Numbered from the stretch's first letter, positions 21,499 through 34,045 are shown. The stretch: DNA of 64,000 nt from Larix kaempferi (GCA_027924585.1 BSBM01000361.1:63703501-63767500), one strand, 5' to 3'. The notes: generated by a model from the sequence alone, not told the origin. Numbers and translations are program-made.

Positions 21499-23351
21499 CT
21501 TTGGTTTATTTTAAGAAGCAGATAAATTGTAGTAGCAGTATATCTCAAAATGAAAAGATTTAAACAGTGAGACTGATAAGCAGGATATGAATTACTACTA
21601 ACAATATTACTTGCAAGATAAAATGAAATTGAGCAAATCTAGTGTTCTACCATACAAACTTTAATCTACCAGGTGGGATTGATCTCCGAACAAGATCAAC
21701 CACTAGAACCGCCTGCACTTGAGAACCTCCAGCTAGTTGAAAGCTCTGCCAAGGAAACCGACAGGGAAGGAAGAGTAACCACAAATTATGTGGTCCTGCC
21801 CTTGGGATGGAATCCCAAGGATACAACTTCCGGTCGAAGGCTTGGAAGAGAATTTATCTAAGTACAGAAAGCAGATTTTAATCTAAGAACTGAAAGTAAA
21901 ACTAATCTAATCATGCATGAACAAATTTCCCCAAATGGGGAAGGAGAAACTAAGTGTGGGAGGCACTATCCCACCTAGCCTTTTTATTACTTGGGTTACA
22001 ATTGCCTTAGGAAAAATCCTTAAAAGGTCTTTCGAGAGAATAATAGAACTTGGAAAACAAATTGAAACAAGCCTTTAATTGCTTTTACAAAGGATAACAA
22101 ATGATGTTTTCATGTTTTGGATTGTCCTTATGGCCCTTTGATGTTTTGTTTAGCTTGGATCTCCCTTCTTCAAAACTTCCAAAGATCTTTTCTCCCTCAA
22201 AGTACCTGCAACAAAGTTCACTCAAGGCACCCTTTAGTATTAGAAAGACAAAACAATCTTTGAAACTAAACTAGATCTAAACTTGCAAGAGAAAAGAAAC
22301 TAGATACTAAAGTTTAACTACTTACAATGAAATGCAACTTTGTAAAGAGATCTAGATGCAAACAAAAGAATCTATGAGATCTAACAATGCTAATGCAAAT
22401 AAATGAAATCTAACTACTAACTTTTCAAAAGAAAATGCAACTAGCTAACTCTAATACTTAACAAGTTTTTGTTTTTTATGTTTTGTTGTGACTTTGGAAG
22501 GTGGACGAATGGGACAGTCCAAGAACGAGAGGATGGGGCAGCCAATGATAGTGGAAAGCAGCAGTGAAAGAGAAGGGAAAGAGGGGGCAGCTAGGGCACA
22601 CTTTTCGAGACTGTTTTTAGGCACTTTTGGGAGGCCAAAACAGTCCAAAAACAAGATGGGGCAGCCAATGAAGTGGGAGAATGGCTGCAAAAATGAAGGA
22701 AGGGGCAGCAAAGAACAAAGATAGCAGCAGTAAAGAGAGGTAGCAGCTAGAGGATGGACGAAAAGGGCAAGGTGGAAGGAAAAAACAAAAGCGAAGGGAA
22801 GATCTAGAGTGAGGAGGATGAAAACGATGGCAAAAGGAGAGATCAAGCCAACCAAAATCAGAGAGAGGCTTGTGGGGCTTCCAAGATTGGATAGTAATAT
22901 TTCTTGAGCTTTCCACAACTTGAAAAATGAATCTAGTAACCGAGTAACTGAAAAAAGTTTTTTGAATGCTTTGTTGGAGAAGGCAAGAAACACTTGGCGA
23001 AGCTTGCAACCCTGCAAACAAAATATTTAGAAAAATGGAACACTTGAATGGTGAAGGTATTAGATGCCAAGAGCTCCTAATAGATGCAATCCCTGAAGAC
23101 ACAAACACTCAATGCAAATAGATAACAACCTAAGTACTAGATTGTTAGTCTTCAATAAGCACAATAATCAAATTTGCAATACAAGGGTAAGGTGAAAGAG
23201 ATATTACTTCATGTAGGATGAAGACACAATGCCAGAAGCCCACCAAGTGACCTCCAAAGTCTCAATAATTTTATTAACAACAAGATGCTTACAAAATCCA
23301 CCAGAGTTTCTATGCCAAAAACTCCATTCATGGAGAGCCAAAATGGCTTCC

Positions 23352-23358
23352 TTATATA
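23352..23358 (-). promoter_or_regulatory. TATA box of C1 LTR
   Basis: Minus-strand TATATAA in a GTTATATAAGG context, matching C2 and C3 positions. Confidence 0.45.
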
Positions 23359-25762
23359 ACATAACAATCTACCCAACCCCCAAATTCGAATTGGCTTGAT
23401 GAGGCTCCAATGGCACTTGACAAGAATCGAATCTCCAAGTTCAAACCCCAATCACCATTAGCTTGAGAGCCAAGCTTTACCAAACAACTCCACCATACCA
23501 CATATCTATTGCCATGTGGCAAACTCGACCTCCTACCAAGAAATTGACGTGAGGAGAAGGAAAGCGTGAGCTTGAGGTTGGTGGTTGGAGTTCCAATCAA
23601 AGATTTGATTGTAATTATGGTAGGTGGGGGTGAGGGGTGGCCTCCACCTAGGCAAGGCACCCCCACTTCATTTAATGCAACTCCAAACCAACCAAAAAAA
23701 CCACTTAATACAACCTCCACATCACCAATTCGTTTTTGCATGCATGAGGGAGCCGTACGGAAATGGCTCACGTCATCCCTTCAAAATGATTCGTACATCC
23801 AACCCTTGCTATGGTATATGCATTAATACTCAAAGGTTGGCCCACCATATTAGTTAATGGAACCATTACTCGCCCAAATCGTGAGTCTCATGCACCCACC
23901 ACCATTCACGTGAAGGAGGCCACGCTAATGCTAATTTGATATTTATTATCCAAACTTTGTATTAAAGCATGTGCTTTAATCTTTATGGTGGTCGTACATC
24001 TCATTTAATCATATTCCCAACCTTTCCAAAGTTTAAAATAATGTGTTTTGACTTTTTTCAATTTTTTGCCAAAGTGCATTTTGTCACTTCTTGGCAATTA
24101 AATGTCAAAATGATGCATCTTTAGCCAAAACTGATCCTGGGATGATGTAACTGCCCGGAAACTGAAAAATGAAGGTGCCAAGGTGAAGAGGATGCTCTGA
24201 GCGTCAAAACGAGCCTCCCCACGCCCAATTCCGCCTCCAGATGAGGTTTTTATCATTTTTTGAAATTTTTTAATTAAACCATTAAAAAATGGTCTAATTT
24301 TATGAAAAAATTATTTTTGTCGGAATGGAACGAAACTCCTAGGGGACCTAGTACATGTTCATACGACTCAATCGAGATGGCTACCACGTAAAAAATCCTG
24401 GACACAAGACTCTAATAACCACCTTAGGTTTTGACCACCATGGGAAATACTCCAGCTTTGGAGGGTTGAGTGAAAAACTCAGGGATTATACGCCACTGAT
24501 GAGTAGCGCATAATTCCTAAGGAAAAAACACTCTAGAGTATCCCCCAAATGGCTAAGCCTACAGATAGCCGAGTCTTTTATAAAAGGACCCCGTTTAGAC
24601 CAACTTTTTACATTTTCCCCATGGGGGTATGAACATGCAGTTATTACAAATGGGGCAAAAATGCCCTGAAAATGACTTCTGAACTTCTGAACATTGACGA
24701 TGAACATGAATCGTGTTCATGGAACTGGCGGCTCACGAGAAATTCAGCTATTTGTACAAAATAGGTGATAACAAGTCCAATTGATGTATATAAGCCTACT
24801 AGACACTATTTGAATAAGTGTCGGTCATGTCCTAGGTCTCTAGGACCCTCAGAAAAAAATTTACCAGGTCCGTCGAATTTGGGTTTTTAATTATTTTTAA
24901 ATTTAATAAATTTCTCTATAGTTTAAATAGAGAAATATCAATTTGTAATTTGTCAGTCATCCAGGATCCGAATTTGATGATTGCAGGCTCGAGACTTAAG
25001 CCAAAAATCATTCATGATCCCCAGACCAGTTTATCCTAAGTTTCGGATGTCATTTAGGCCTCATAATTAATAAATTCTCAAAAAATCCAGTTATAGAGAA
25101 ATTATTAATTAAAATAATAAAATTGATTATTTTGGAGATAATCCAAATCTCTCCAAAATAATCCAAATGGAATAAAGTAAAAGGCTAAATGACATGGCAC
25201 CTGGCATTAAAGATGATTCCAATCAACTTCACCGAGCTTCAGTCAACTATCCATTCAGCACAAGTCAATCTCTCCAAGTGAATTCGCCCTCCATGCATGC
25301 AAAGTCGAATTTGGTGATGTGGAGTTCATATTAAATGAGTTTTGGCTGGTGATGAGTTGCATTAAATGGGAGTGGGGGCGCCTTGCCTAGGTGGAGGCCA
25401 CCTCCCACTCTCAACTACCATGATTGGTAGTCAAACTCCAAGCACCTACCAATCTAGATCACACCCTCTCCAAGCTTGCTCACGTCTTTCTCTTATGAAG
25501 TGCGACTTCTACCATGTGGCATTCATGTATTTGGTGTTGATTATTCCAAGAGGAGGATGGGGGGCGCCTTGCCTAGGTGGAGGCCACCTCCCCATCCACA
25601 TAAGCCATGAACTCGAGTTGTTTGGTGTCTATTAGCTCCAAGCTTATTAAACATAAGTTTCGATTGGTTGAAAGCTAGATGTGATTGGAATTCGATTTGT
25701 GTTAGGTGGCCATTGGCTTCCATCATGCCAATTCGACTTAGGTATTAGGTAGCTTGTATTTG

Positions 25763-25770
25763 CTATATAA
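25763..25770 (+). promoter_or_regulatory. TATA box of C2 LTR
   Basis: CTATATAA, about 1.36 kb from the C2 start once C1 is removed. Leaves about 2.8 kb of R-U5. Confidence 0.5.
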
Positions 25771-27501
25771 TGAGGCTCTTTTTTCCTCATTCTTCATGGA
25801 GATTTTGAGCATGAACATTCTGCCAAAATACTATTGTAATATTTGTTTGATTTTTTAATAATATATTGACTTTGGAGGTCCATACAAGTGCTTTGGAGTT
25901 GTCTTTCACATTGCTTGGTGATATTCTTCTCACCCTATCTCTTATCTCAAGTTTTGCAATATTTAATATATGTTCTATAAATCATAGAAGTGTATTATTC
26001 GGTTTAACTTGTTTGATGTTTAAGGGTTTTGCGGGATTCACATAAGGTGGAGAATGACTTGGAGATCAAGTTGCTCTTTACATTCCAATGGTTATTAGCA
26101 CCTAATCAGAGTTGTCTTGCAGGTTTCCAAAAGATTCTTTGTTCAAAGAAAAGAAACACTTCAACAGAGATTTGGCCTCTTCCTCCATCAACAAACTTCT
26201 CAACACTTTCTTGGTTACTTGTTCTAAACTTACCTCTTCTAGCCCATCTCCATTAGACTAGCTCATTCACCCATTTCGTTTTGCCCTTGCTCTCATTTGT
26301 CCTTTCATTTTGCCCTAGATCCACCTTCTCTTCCTTCCTTTCGTTTTGCCCTAGGATTCACCTTCCATCCTCCATTCGCCTTTCCTCTTCAAGCTCTTTT
26401 CGTCCACCTCAAAAAAGCCCTAAAACAAGCCAAAAACTCCAAAAACAAATTGTTTGAATAGTGTTAGCTTCATTTTTTTAGTTTGCAAAAGTAATTTGTT
26501 AGAGTCAGATCTCAAGTATTATTGCATCTCATACACCATCTCATGCATTGAAAAGTTAATCTTAGAGCATTCTAGATTGAATTTTTGTTTACTTTTGAAG
26601 GATAGAATTTTTTCATAAAAAATTTCTTAAAAAATTTTATGTCTTAGATCTCATTTCTAGCATATTTAGGGCATCTTTTGTTCGCTGGTCCGTTTTCCCA
26701 TCTTAACTTTTTTGAACCATTTTTCATGTCATTTTATGTTTTAGACCTCATTTTGCAAATATAAACTTAGATTCAAAGTTCATATTATTTTTTCTAACAC
26801 TAAAGGGTGCCTTGAGTTTTGGCTTTCTTGTAGGTACTTTGGAAGTGTAAAAGATTTGAAAAAGTTGAAGTGAAGAAAACCAAACTAGAGTGAAAAAATT
26901 CAAGCAAAACATAAGGACGGTCCAATATATAAATCTATCACTCACTATCCTTTGTAATGGCTATTAAGAGCTAAGTTCAATTTTTTCAAGTTTTATTTTC
27001 ATTTCAAAGACCCTGCAAGGATCTCATTCCCAAGGCATTTGTAATCAAATTAATAAAAAGTATAAGTGGAGGAGGCCTTCACTTTTTTGGTTTTCTTCCC
27101 CATTTGGGGAAGAGTGTTGTGGTTGGTTAGCTTAGATCTTTCATTTCATGCTCTAGATTAGTCTTTTATTTCATTATCATACTCTCTTCCAAGTTTTGAC
27201 TTGAGGCAGTATCCTTGGGATGAAGGGCAGGACCACATAACTTTGTGGTTACTCCTCTTTCCCCGTTAGTTTCCTTGGTCGAAATTTCAGCTAGCTGGAA
27301 AGTTCTCAAGTGCTAGCGATTCTAGTGGTCAACCTTGTTCGGAGGAAGACCCCACCTTAGAGTAAATCTGTTTGGTAGAATACTAAGTCTTTTTTTTAAT
27401 TTTCATCTTGCAAGTAGCATGCTAGTTGTCTTTTATACCTGTTGAGCTATCACATGGTTTATTTTCACAACTGCTTCTACTTTCTTTAAAATAAACAAAG
27501 C

Positions 27502-27652
27502 CTCTTGAACTTGGCCAAATCCAAGTCAAGAGCACTCTCTGTCGGAGAGCATTTTAGACTTGCATTTTCCCTTTGCATTAGGCATATTAGAGTAGAAAAG
27601 TCTCTTGAACTGTAGTCTTAAGACTAAGTCAAGAGCGCTCTCTATCGGAGAG
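27502..27652 (+). other. Paired-hairpin modules in C2
   Basis: Modules at 27,502-27,549 and 27,602-27,652 with the same layout as in C1 and C5. The first has a near-perfect CTCTTGAACTTGG/CCAAGTCAAGAG stem. Confidence 0.65.
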
Positions 27653-27744
27653 TTGAACTTTGCTCTTTAATAATAAAATATTTCAACATACATTTCCCAT
27701 TAATTAATTTACTTTGGTCGATTGTCCAACACCCGTATGCTCTG

Positions 27745-27762
27745 CCAACCTAAAAGGGTTGG
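27745..27762 (+). other. Leader hairpin in C2
   Basis: CCAACCTAAAAGGGTTGG; the 6-bp stem is kept while the loop is changed from GAAA type. Confidence 0.5.
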
Positions 27763-28924
27763 ACTAGTACTCAGAAAGGTGAAGGATTTGCTAATTTTAC
27801 AAGTGATAATCTAATTAAAACTTTACCCCAATCCAAAACCAGCGTCAAATCACTGAGGTTGCTTCCTGAAACAGGTGGTGCCGGGAATCCATTGTCAGAC
27901 TCGAGGGTGGTCAAGCCATTGTACACTTATCCTCTGAATCTAGGTGCTCCTAACCTATCATCTAAGAGGTTGCCAGTATTTTTCCTGGTTAGGTCTACTC
28001 TTTTGATATCCTTGTTCTTAGCTTTAATAATCAAGACCATTAAAATTTACAATTTACCAAGATAATTTTCATAACGATCTCACGAACGACATTTTTTCAA
28101 GACCCACACATTCAGCATCACAATTTTTACTTTTCTTTGACTCCATAAGGCACTGGTTATTTCAAAGTTTATATTTCGATCAGGACCATTTGTCCTTGTG
28201 TTTATTTCATATTGTGAATGCTTTTATCTTTATCTAGTCTTGAAAAAATACTGTAATCTTGTTATCTCATTTAGCAACATGGATTGCATTGTTATCTTGT
28301 GTTTATCTCATTCGTAAATTGGTTTCATCATAATAACTCCTAAGCAACACCCATCCGCATCATTTCACCAAAACACTTAAAAAACATAAGAGCCTTAGTG
28401 AAACTCTTTGTAGGGACTACCCCCCTTGGCTTCGTTAGGAGTTAGCCGAAACGAAGGAGCTGGGATTCAGGTGACAGTACCTAGCTCATTGCTTGCCCCC
28501 AGGGCCACACCTCTCCCCACTTCCAGTGAGGGAGACAGCTTTCGAAATATTTTTGCTGTTGGTGTGCAATCTGGCGGACAACAACCACCATGGAAAATAC
28601 TCCAGCTTTGGAGGTGTGAGTGAAAAACTCAGGAATTATACGCCACTGAAGCACAACGCATAATTCCTAAGGGAAAAACACTCTAGAGTATCCCCTTTAC
28701 AGCGAAACCTAAGGTGGGCCAAGTCTTTTACAAACTGAACATGCTTAGACCAGCTTATTACAATTCCCCCATGGGGGTCTGGACATGCAATTATTACAAA
28801 AGGGGCCAAAATTGGCCCTGAAAAAGTCTTATGATCTTCTGAACACTGATGATGAACACTTGACATGTTCATGAAACTGGTGGCTCATAAAAAGTCCACC
28901 TAATGTACAAATTAGGAGGTAACA

Positions 28925-30009
28925 ATCAGCATACTCGAACAACCTATACAACCATGTGGATAAGTGATTTATCCTACATGCTTGATCAACATAATATATC
29001 TCTAGTGAAGCCAATGATGAACTCTATTAAGATAGAAATAAGTCTTCAAATACTTGATTGTCAAACAACCAAGTTCCTCTGCTAGCTGAAATCCATAACA
29101 TCATTGCTCACTGGCGAACAAGAAGAAAATAGAAAAGTTTCAACTTTTCTAAGTTGCCTCCTGAAATACCTCTAGCATCCTCATTTCAACCGGATCATGA
29201 TATAATCTAATATCCAGGCAATAATCAAATTGAGGATCACACTGAAGAACAAAAGTGGGTTGAGAGATCATTACCATACTATGAGTGTTGAAGTCATATC
29301 TGTCCAAGATTTTTCCTTTACAATACAAATAAATTTACCAAAATTGTGATCAGGTTCTATACTCCAGGGAAGGTCATATTCATGCAGTTAAGTGGAGGAC
29401 TAGTCTTCCACTTGTGCAAATGATTCAGGTTTGGGTTATTAGTTGGGAAACCTCTATGAAAATTGCAGCGATCCAATACCAATCCTCTGGAGGAGCAAAT
29501 GCAACAGAGAAGAGCTATTTAGCTTCCATTGGTGCAAAACAAATGGATACTGTGATTGAAAGTGAAGCAGAACAAGCACCGATTGAACTTCTCGATGAAG
29601 GCGCCCAACAGCAGAATGGACAACAGTAAAAGGTCAAAAGCTACAATGGTGGGAAGTATGGCCACTATACCAAGTTCTGTGGAAAACCCAACGAAGAATT
29701 CAAATCTAACAAGTTTTTCGTCTCTTATGAGACTCTTCCACCAATCAAGGGCATCACCCTTAAGATATTCATCCAAACCATAACATCACCAATTTGCCCC
29801 ATAATATTCAACCATTCTCTAAGATCAATTCCATCTTCATCTCCAAAAAAATTGAAACTATCAGTTCTTGCCGCAAATACTTGGGGTCTTATCATGACCA
29901 CAACATCTAATTCCACTATATTCAAATGAGTAATCCTCACTATCCCAAACCTTTTGCCAAACATTCTCCTCTCTTTCCTCATTCCAATGGTTTTTGAATC
30001 ACCTCTGTT
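28925..30009. other. Ancestral layer between C3 and B, with Gag zinc-knuckle remnant
   Basis: Begins with the second copy of the 105-bp repeat. At about 29,630-29,700 on the plus strand a degraded CCHC knuckle can be read (SYNGGKYGHYTKFC; the first two cysteines are Ser and Gly). It follows a Gln/Glu-rich stretch from 29,414. Stops surround it. It is probably a dead retrotransposon gag; the family is uncertain. Confidence 0.45.
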
Positions 30010-30014
30010 GAGCC

Positions 30015-33000
30015 TGTTACCACCTAAAGTTGCACTTTAGTTGGACTTCGGAGAGCCGCCAGTGTTGCACAATTACTTGTGCTTTTCAAAGTTCAAAAGT
30101 TTCAATTTTGGCCTTTTCAGGGCCCCTTTTAAATTTTTGTAATGCATGACCATGCCGCACGAGGTTTGTAATAAAGTGTGCTAGCATGGTGGTCTTTGAG
30201 TGACTCGGTTCCCTAGGACTTGACAACCAAAGAAGGTATTCCAAGGACTTTTTTCCCTTGTCGATTATGCTTTGCCTTTAGCCGAGTATAATCGATGAGT
30301 TTTTCTCCTACACCTCCAAAGTTGGAATGCCCAAAGTGGGGGTTAGGCCTTAAGGGGTTATTAGAGTCCATTTTGTAACGTTTATAAACATGCTAGATGC
30401 TAGAATAATGTCGTTTGGTAATGTACTAGGTCCCACGGGAGTTGCAGTCGGTTGCGAGAAAAAAAAAATTCGCATTTTTAAGTCATTTTTAATGGTTTAA
30501 ATGAAAAAACTCAAATGGTGATAAAAGTGTGATCTGGAGTCGGAATTTGGTGCAGGGATGCTCGTTTTCACGCTCAAAGCATCCTCTTTACTCTACTACC
30601 CGGTTTTCCTATGTTTTGGGTGATCAAAACGTCCCGTGGATCATTTTTTCCTATCAGAGCTACAAATTAGCATTTTAATGCAACAAATTGCACCATTTTA
30701 AAAAATTAAAAAAATTAAAAAGTGAATTTTGCACATGCCAAATGACATGGCATTAATTCACTTAAGGTAGGCGACAATATCAAAAGTTCAAAGCATATGT
30801 TAAAACTCAAAATTTGAAGGTTGGGCGAATATTTCATTTACATGCTACGTAAAGGAACCTTCACGTGGGCCAGCCTCCTCTACACGGTCGTGTACGGATT
30901 TGATGGAGGATAAGATCATTTGATGGGAGCGGCTACCTCTTATGAGGTGGCACAACCCTTATGGTATACTTTCTATTTAAAACATCCATTCGAACCAACC
31001 ATCCAACGTGGTGTGGAAACATCAAGGTTGTGCGCCCTCTCCTCATGCGTGAGCTGCTTCATCCTCACAGCATCTTCCTTTGAAGTGTGTTGTTTCCATT
31101 TGAGGAGTGCGCCTACCTCTCTTGAGGTGGCGCATCTCCATTGGTTATTTTCTAACTTGCTCTACAATCAAGGAGTTCGCCCTCCTTAGGGTTTTGCGCC
31201 CTAGCTAGCTTGCCTTATGCTATAAATTGAAGAGCTTTGGTCCATTGTAAGGAGGAGAAGGTGGAACCTCTGCTAATTTGTTAGTGTAATCTTTGTGAAG
31301 TTTTAAGTAATGAGAATAAAGGCTTTGGAGGCTAATTGATGTGTGGATCTTCATATGTATGGATGTGTGGCTTCATTCGGAGATTGAGGTAATCTTTGTC
31401 TCTTATCATTTCATCTGATTGTTCGTATATATCTGGCTTTTGAAAGGAAATTACTGTCTAGTAAGGTAGAATAATAGATTACTCTATTATCTCTTCTATT
31501 GAATTGCAATAGCTATGTTGGATTATTATGTCATTTTTGTTTAAATACATGCTTTTTGGATTGCTATTTTAGTTCACACTGGTGCTTTTAAACCCTTCTT
31601 TTGTAAGTTGATATAAGTGTGCAAGTTACCTAGGTTGGAAAACAAGCGGTGCATGTTAGGGTCTTCTTGACTTCAAACTATTTTAAACAAGAAGCTTTCC
31701 CTCGGATCCCCACTTCAAGCGACTCCATTTGCCCAAGTTTAAGGGCTTAACATACTTCACTTCTTCTCATCCTCTTTCCTTAAATAACTCTGGTTACTGG
31801 TTACCTATATCAGATTTCATTTTTTGCAATTTTAAATCTAAAGGAGATCTGATTTTTATTTACTAGATCATAGTCATTTTAAAAGGCATAAACTTCGAAT
31901 CTAGATCTAGGATTAAGGCATTCTATTGTTGCAAAATTAAAACATAGCATATCTCAAGTCTTCAACATTAGTTTATCAAAAGTATTTAAAAGTTTTAATT
32001 GGCTGATATAGAGCTTCAAAATCGTTGCTCCTTTGAGCAAGCAGAGATCCTAAGCAGGCTAGTTTCATAGCTTGGCCTTGCTAGTTACTTTTATGCATTT
32101 TTTTTACTTAGCATTTTTATAGAAATTTTTTGGGTTTTCTGGTAAGCCCCAAGACACCTTTAAAGTGTTCTTTGGGCACTAATTTGTAAATGTTTGTTTG
32201 CTGGTTTTCAGGTTTCAATCATAAATAAGAGAGGCATGTTGGCGGAAATTCATTGATTTAACCCATCTGGAACCTTTTGGGAACCTTCTACTTGTTTCTA
32301 TTCATTCTCCTTAGTGTAAACTTGTCACTCCTATTCTTCAAAGGACTACAAGTATACTCAAAAAAACATTGTAACTGAAAAAATAAAAAGAGCATAGCAG
32401 GCAATTCCAGCGCCTGACCCCAATCCCCACAGGGGGGATTCGCACTTTTTTCATTTTTTTAATTTTTCGCAGCTTTTTTTATCTAATTTTTCAATTTAGA
32501 TTAGTTTTATTTGAGCAGTAGTAATTAAACAACTCACTCAAGCACACAATGTCCTCCGATGACTCATTTATCATTTTGTTATATACTTATGTGTTTTATT
32601 CAATCATACAACTGTTCTTAAAATCTAATTCTAAAATCAACCCCTTGCTCTACCAAAGTACTCCATCACTTTGTGGTGCAAGGAAAATATATTCTTGGAT
32701 TGTAGCTTAGTTAATCATCCACTCACACATTTTAATAAAACGAACCAACACCCCAAACCCAAAGTATACTCTTGACCGCTGCAGCTTAGTCGGAATAGTT
32801 GGGTCAATCAGAAACAGGTGTAAGGTACATAGTTTTAATAGGACAATCCAATCTCATATTTCTTCGCGGATTCAGGAGGTTGCATGGGTGTATACCATAG
32901 AGTAAGCATGCTACTTTAAGAAGGTTCATCCCCACCTGGTTGGACACTCTGTTAAGCCGCTAAAGCACTCAGTCCAAAGAGCTAGACTCGGTTGGGCCAA

Positions 33001-33481
33001 ACCAACAATCTTACCCATTCCCTAATCCACTCATCTAATAATCTTAAAATTTACCAACTAAGACACTGCAATACTTTCACCGAGACCACAGAAGCAACCC
33101 TCACAAGCACTCCATTTTCATCGGCACTGATCTTTAATATTTCTTTTTTTATTTTTATGTTTAAGTTAATTTTTACCAATGTCATAAATTGTGTTGTATC
33201 TTAAAAGCTGTGGGTTTTAATTTCATATTGCAGTGATTTATGGTTTATTTTTAAGTTATTTCATCATAACTCATAGAATAGACTTTTACTTTTGTTATAG
33301 ATTAAAAGCCTCAGTTTAATTTTCATAGGGACCACCCCCCTTGGCTTCGCTAGGAGTAAGACTAGACGGAGGAGTCGAGTAATCAGGTGACAGCACTTGA
33401 CTCTCACTTGCCCCCAAGGACACACCGAGCGGCTTGAAGATTTCCTACTGCGTCCTCCCAGGTGTGTATTAGACGGCAAGA
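30015..33481 (+). repeat. 5' LTR of element B
   Basis: 3,467 bp, TGTTACCACC to a mutated GACGGCAAGA (3' copy GGCGGCAACA). TATA box at 31,220-31,227 (CTATAAAT). An 8-bp inverted repeat (TCGATTAT/ATAATCGA) lies near 30,265-30,300. The shared 3' module is at about 33,329-33,470. Confidence 0.9.
31220..31227 (+). promoter_or_regulatory. TATA box of B 5' LTR
   Basis: CTATAAAT, repeated in the 3' LTR at 47,886-47,893. Leaves about 2.2 kb of R-U5. Confidence 0.5.
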
Positions 33482-33503
33482 TTTTGGCGTCGTTGTCGGG
33501 GAT
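33482..33503 (+). promoter_or_regulatory. Primer binding site of element B (decayed)
   Basis: TTTTGGCGTCGTTGTCGGGG, the A-type site with C-to-T changes at GCGCC and GCCG, as expected from deamination of methylated cytosines. Directly follows the LTR. Confidence 0.8.
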
Positions 33504-33759
33504 AAACCTTTCTATTCCCGGGTCATGACTTTTTGTTTTCTCCTTTTTTTTTGCTTTGTTTGATGAGTGTTTAGAGTAGACCTTTATTCTTTCATCTAGC
33601 AACTCCACTAACCTTTTTTCTCTTTATAAAAAATCAAAGTAAAACAAAAATAAATAATTTTGTGAGAGATTTTTAATGCATATTTTTCTCACATGGCGAC
33701 TCCATCGAAGGGATAAAACCCTTGTATCTCATAAATTTGTTGAGACTGGTTGTGTGTAG

Positions 33760-34045
33760 ATGAGCCCATGCGACACAGTAAACTTAAAAGCTCATCATTC
33801 TAACAACTCCCCTGATTCAGTACAAGATGTCCTCCATGGTTATTTCAGACTAATGCTTTTTGATACCAATATGGATGATGAAGATTCTAATGCTCAAATT
33901 GCTAGTGCATATCCTCCCCTCAGTTGTTCATACATCCCAGGTTTTCCTAACTATTACTATAGTGAGGAGGATATATCAAGTTCTTTGCCGATGTTTTATG
34001 GAAATCGTAATCCAGTCATCCAACACATCATGTCTTTCCTTAAGG
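33760..34045 (+). pseudogene. Gag-like ORF of B, N-terminal part
   Basis: Open from an ATG at 33,760 up to the E insertion point. From about residue 34 it aligns with the start of the A protein (MDDxxS, then a GFPNxYY/GFPNECY motif, then MFYGN/EFRGN). The reading frame runs straight into the TSD TAAGG. The continuation in the same frame starts at 44,802 beyond E, so a single insertion split a once continuous ORF. Confidence 0.7.

Larger units (their letters stand above)
9041..24773 (-). mobile_element. C1: solo LTR nested in C2
   Basis: In sense it starts TGTTATCACC at 24,773 and ends GGCGGACAATA at 9,041. TSDs AGTCC at 9,036-9,040 and 24,774-24,778 are identical. D1 interrupts it about 106 bp from its 3' end. 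Without D1 it is about 4.36 kb. Its start, TGTTATCAC, equals the D-family start, which links the two families. Confidence 0.88.
8670..28583 (+). mobile_element. C2: solo LTR nested in C3
   Basis: Starts TGTTACCAAC at 8,670 and ends GGCGGACAACA at 28,583, with identical TSDs ACCAC at 8,665-8,669 and 28,584-28,588. C1 interrupts it 371 bp from the start. Without C1 the LTR is about 4.18 kb (8,670-9,040 and 24,774-28,583). TATA box at 25,763, paired-hairpin modules, GAAA-type hairpin and 3' module all occur in order on the plus strand. Confidence 0.88.
5262..28924 (-). mobile_element. C3: solo LTR, outermost layer of the nest
   Basis: In sense it starts TGTTACCTCC (at 28,924) and ends CGGCGGTAACA (at 5,262). 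TSDs are ATTAG (5,257-5,261) and ATCAG (28,925-28,929), one mismatch. Removing the nested C2 (8,670-28,583) and its TSD leaves about 3.74 kb of LTR: 5,262-8,669 and 28,584-28,924. It has no internal region, so it is a solo LTR. It is the most diverged C copy in the nest; its GAAA-loop hairpin is degraded and its hairpin module occurs three times. Confidence 0.8.

Noticed and set aside
22451-23108. 188- and 163-residue minus-strand ORFs
   Set aside because: They overlap in different frames within the C1 LTR leader, are Leu/Phe/Ser-rich from pyrimidine-rich DNA, and are not open in C2 or C5.
24496-24503. CTGATGAG, possible hammerhead ribozyme core
   Set aside because: No GAAAC partner or suitable helices nearby, and the C3 counterpart near 28,640 lacks it.
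23624-25640. GGCGCCTTGCCTAGGTGGAGG motif in opposite orientations as a functional inverted repeat
   Set aside because: It arises because C1 (minus) is nested in C2 (plus); each LTR simply carries the motif in its own direction.
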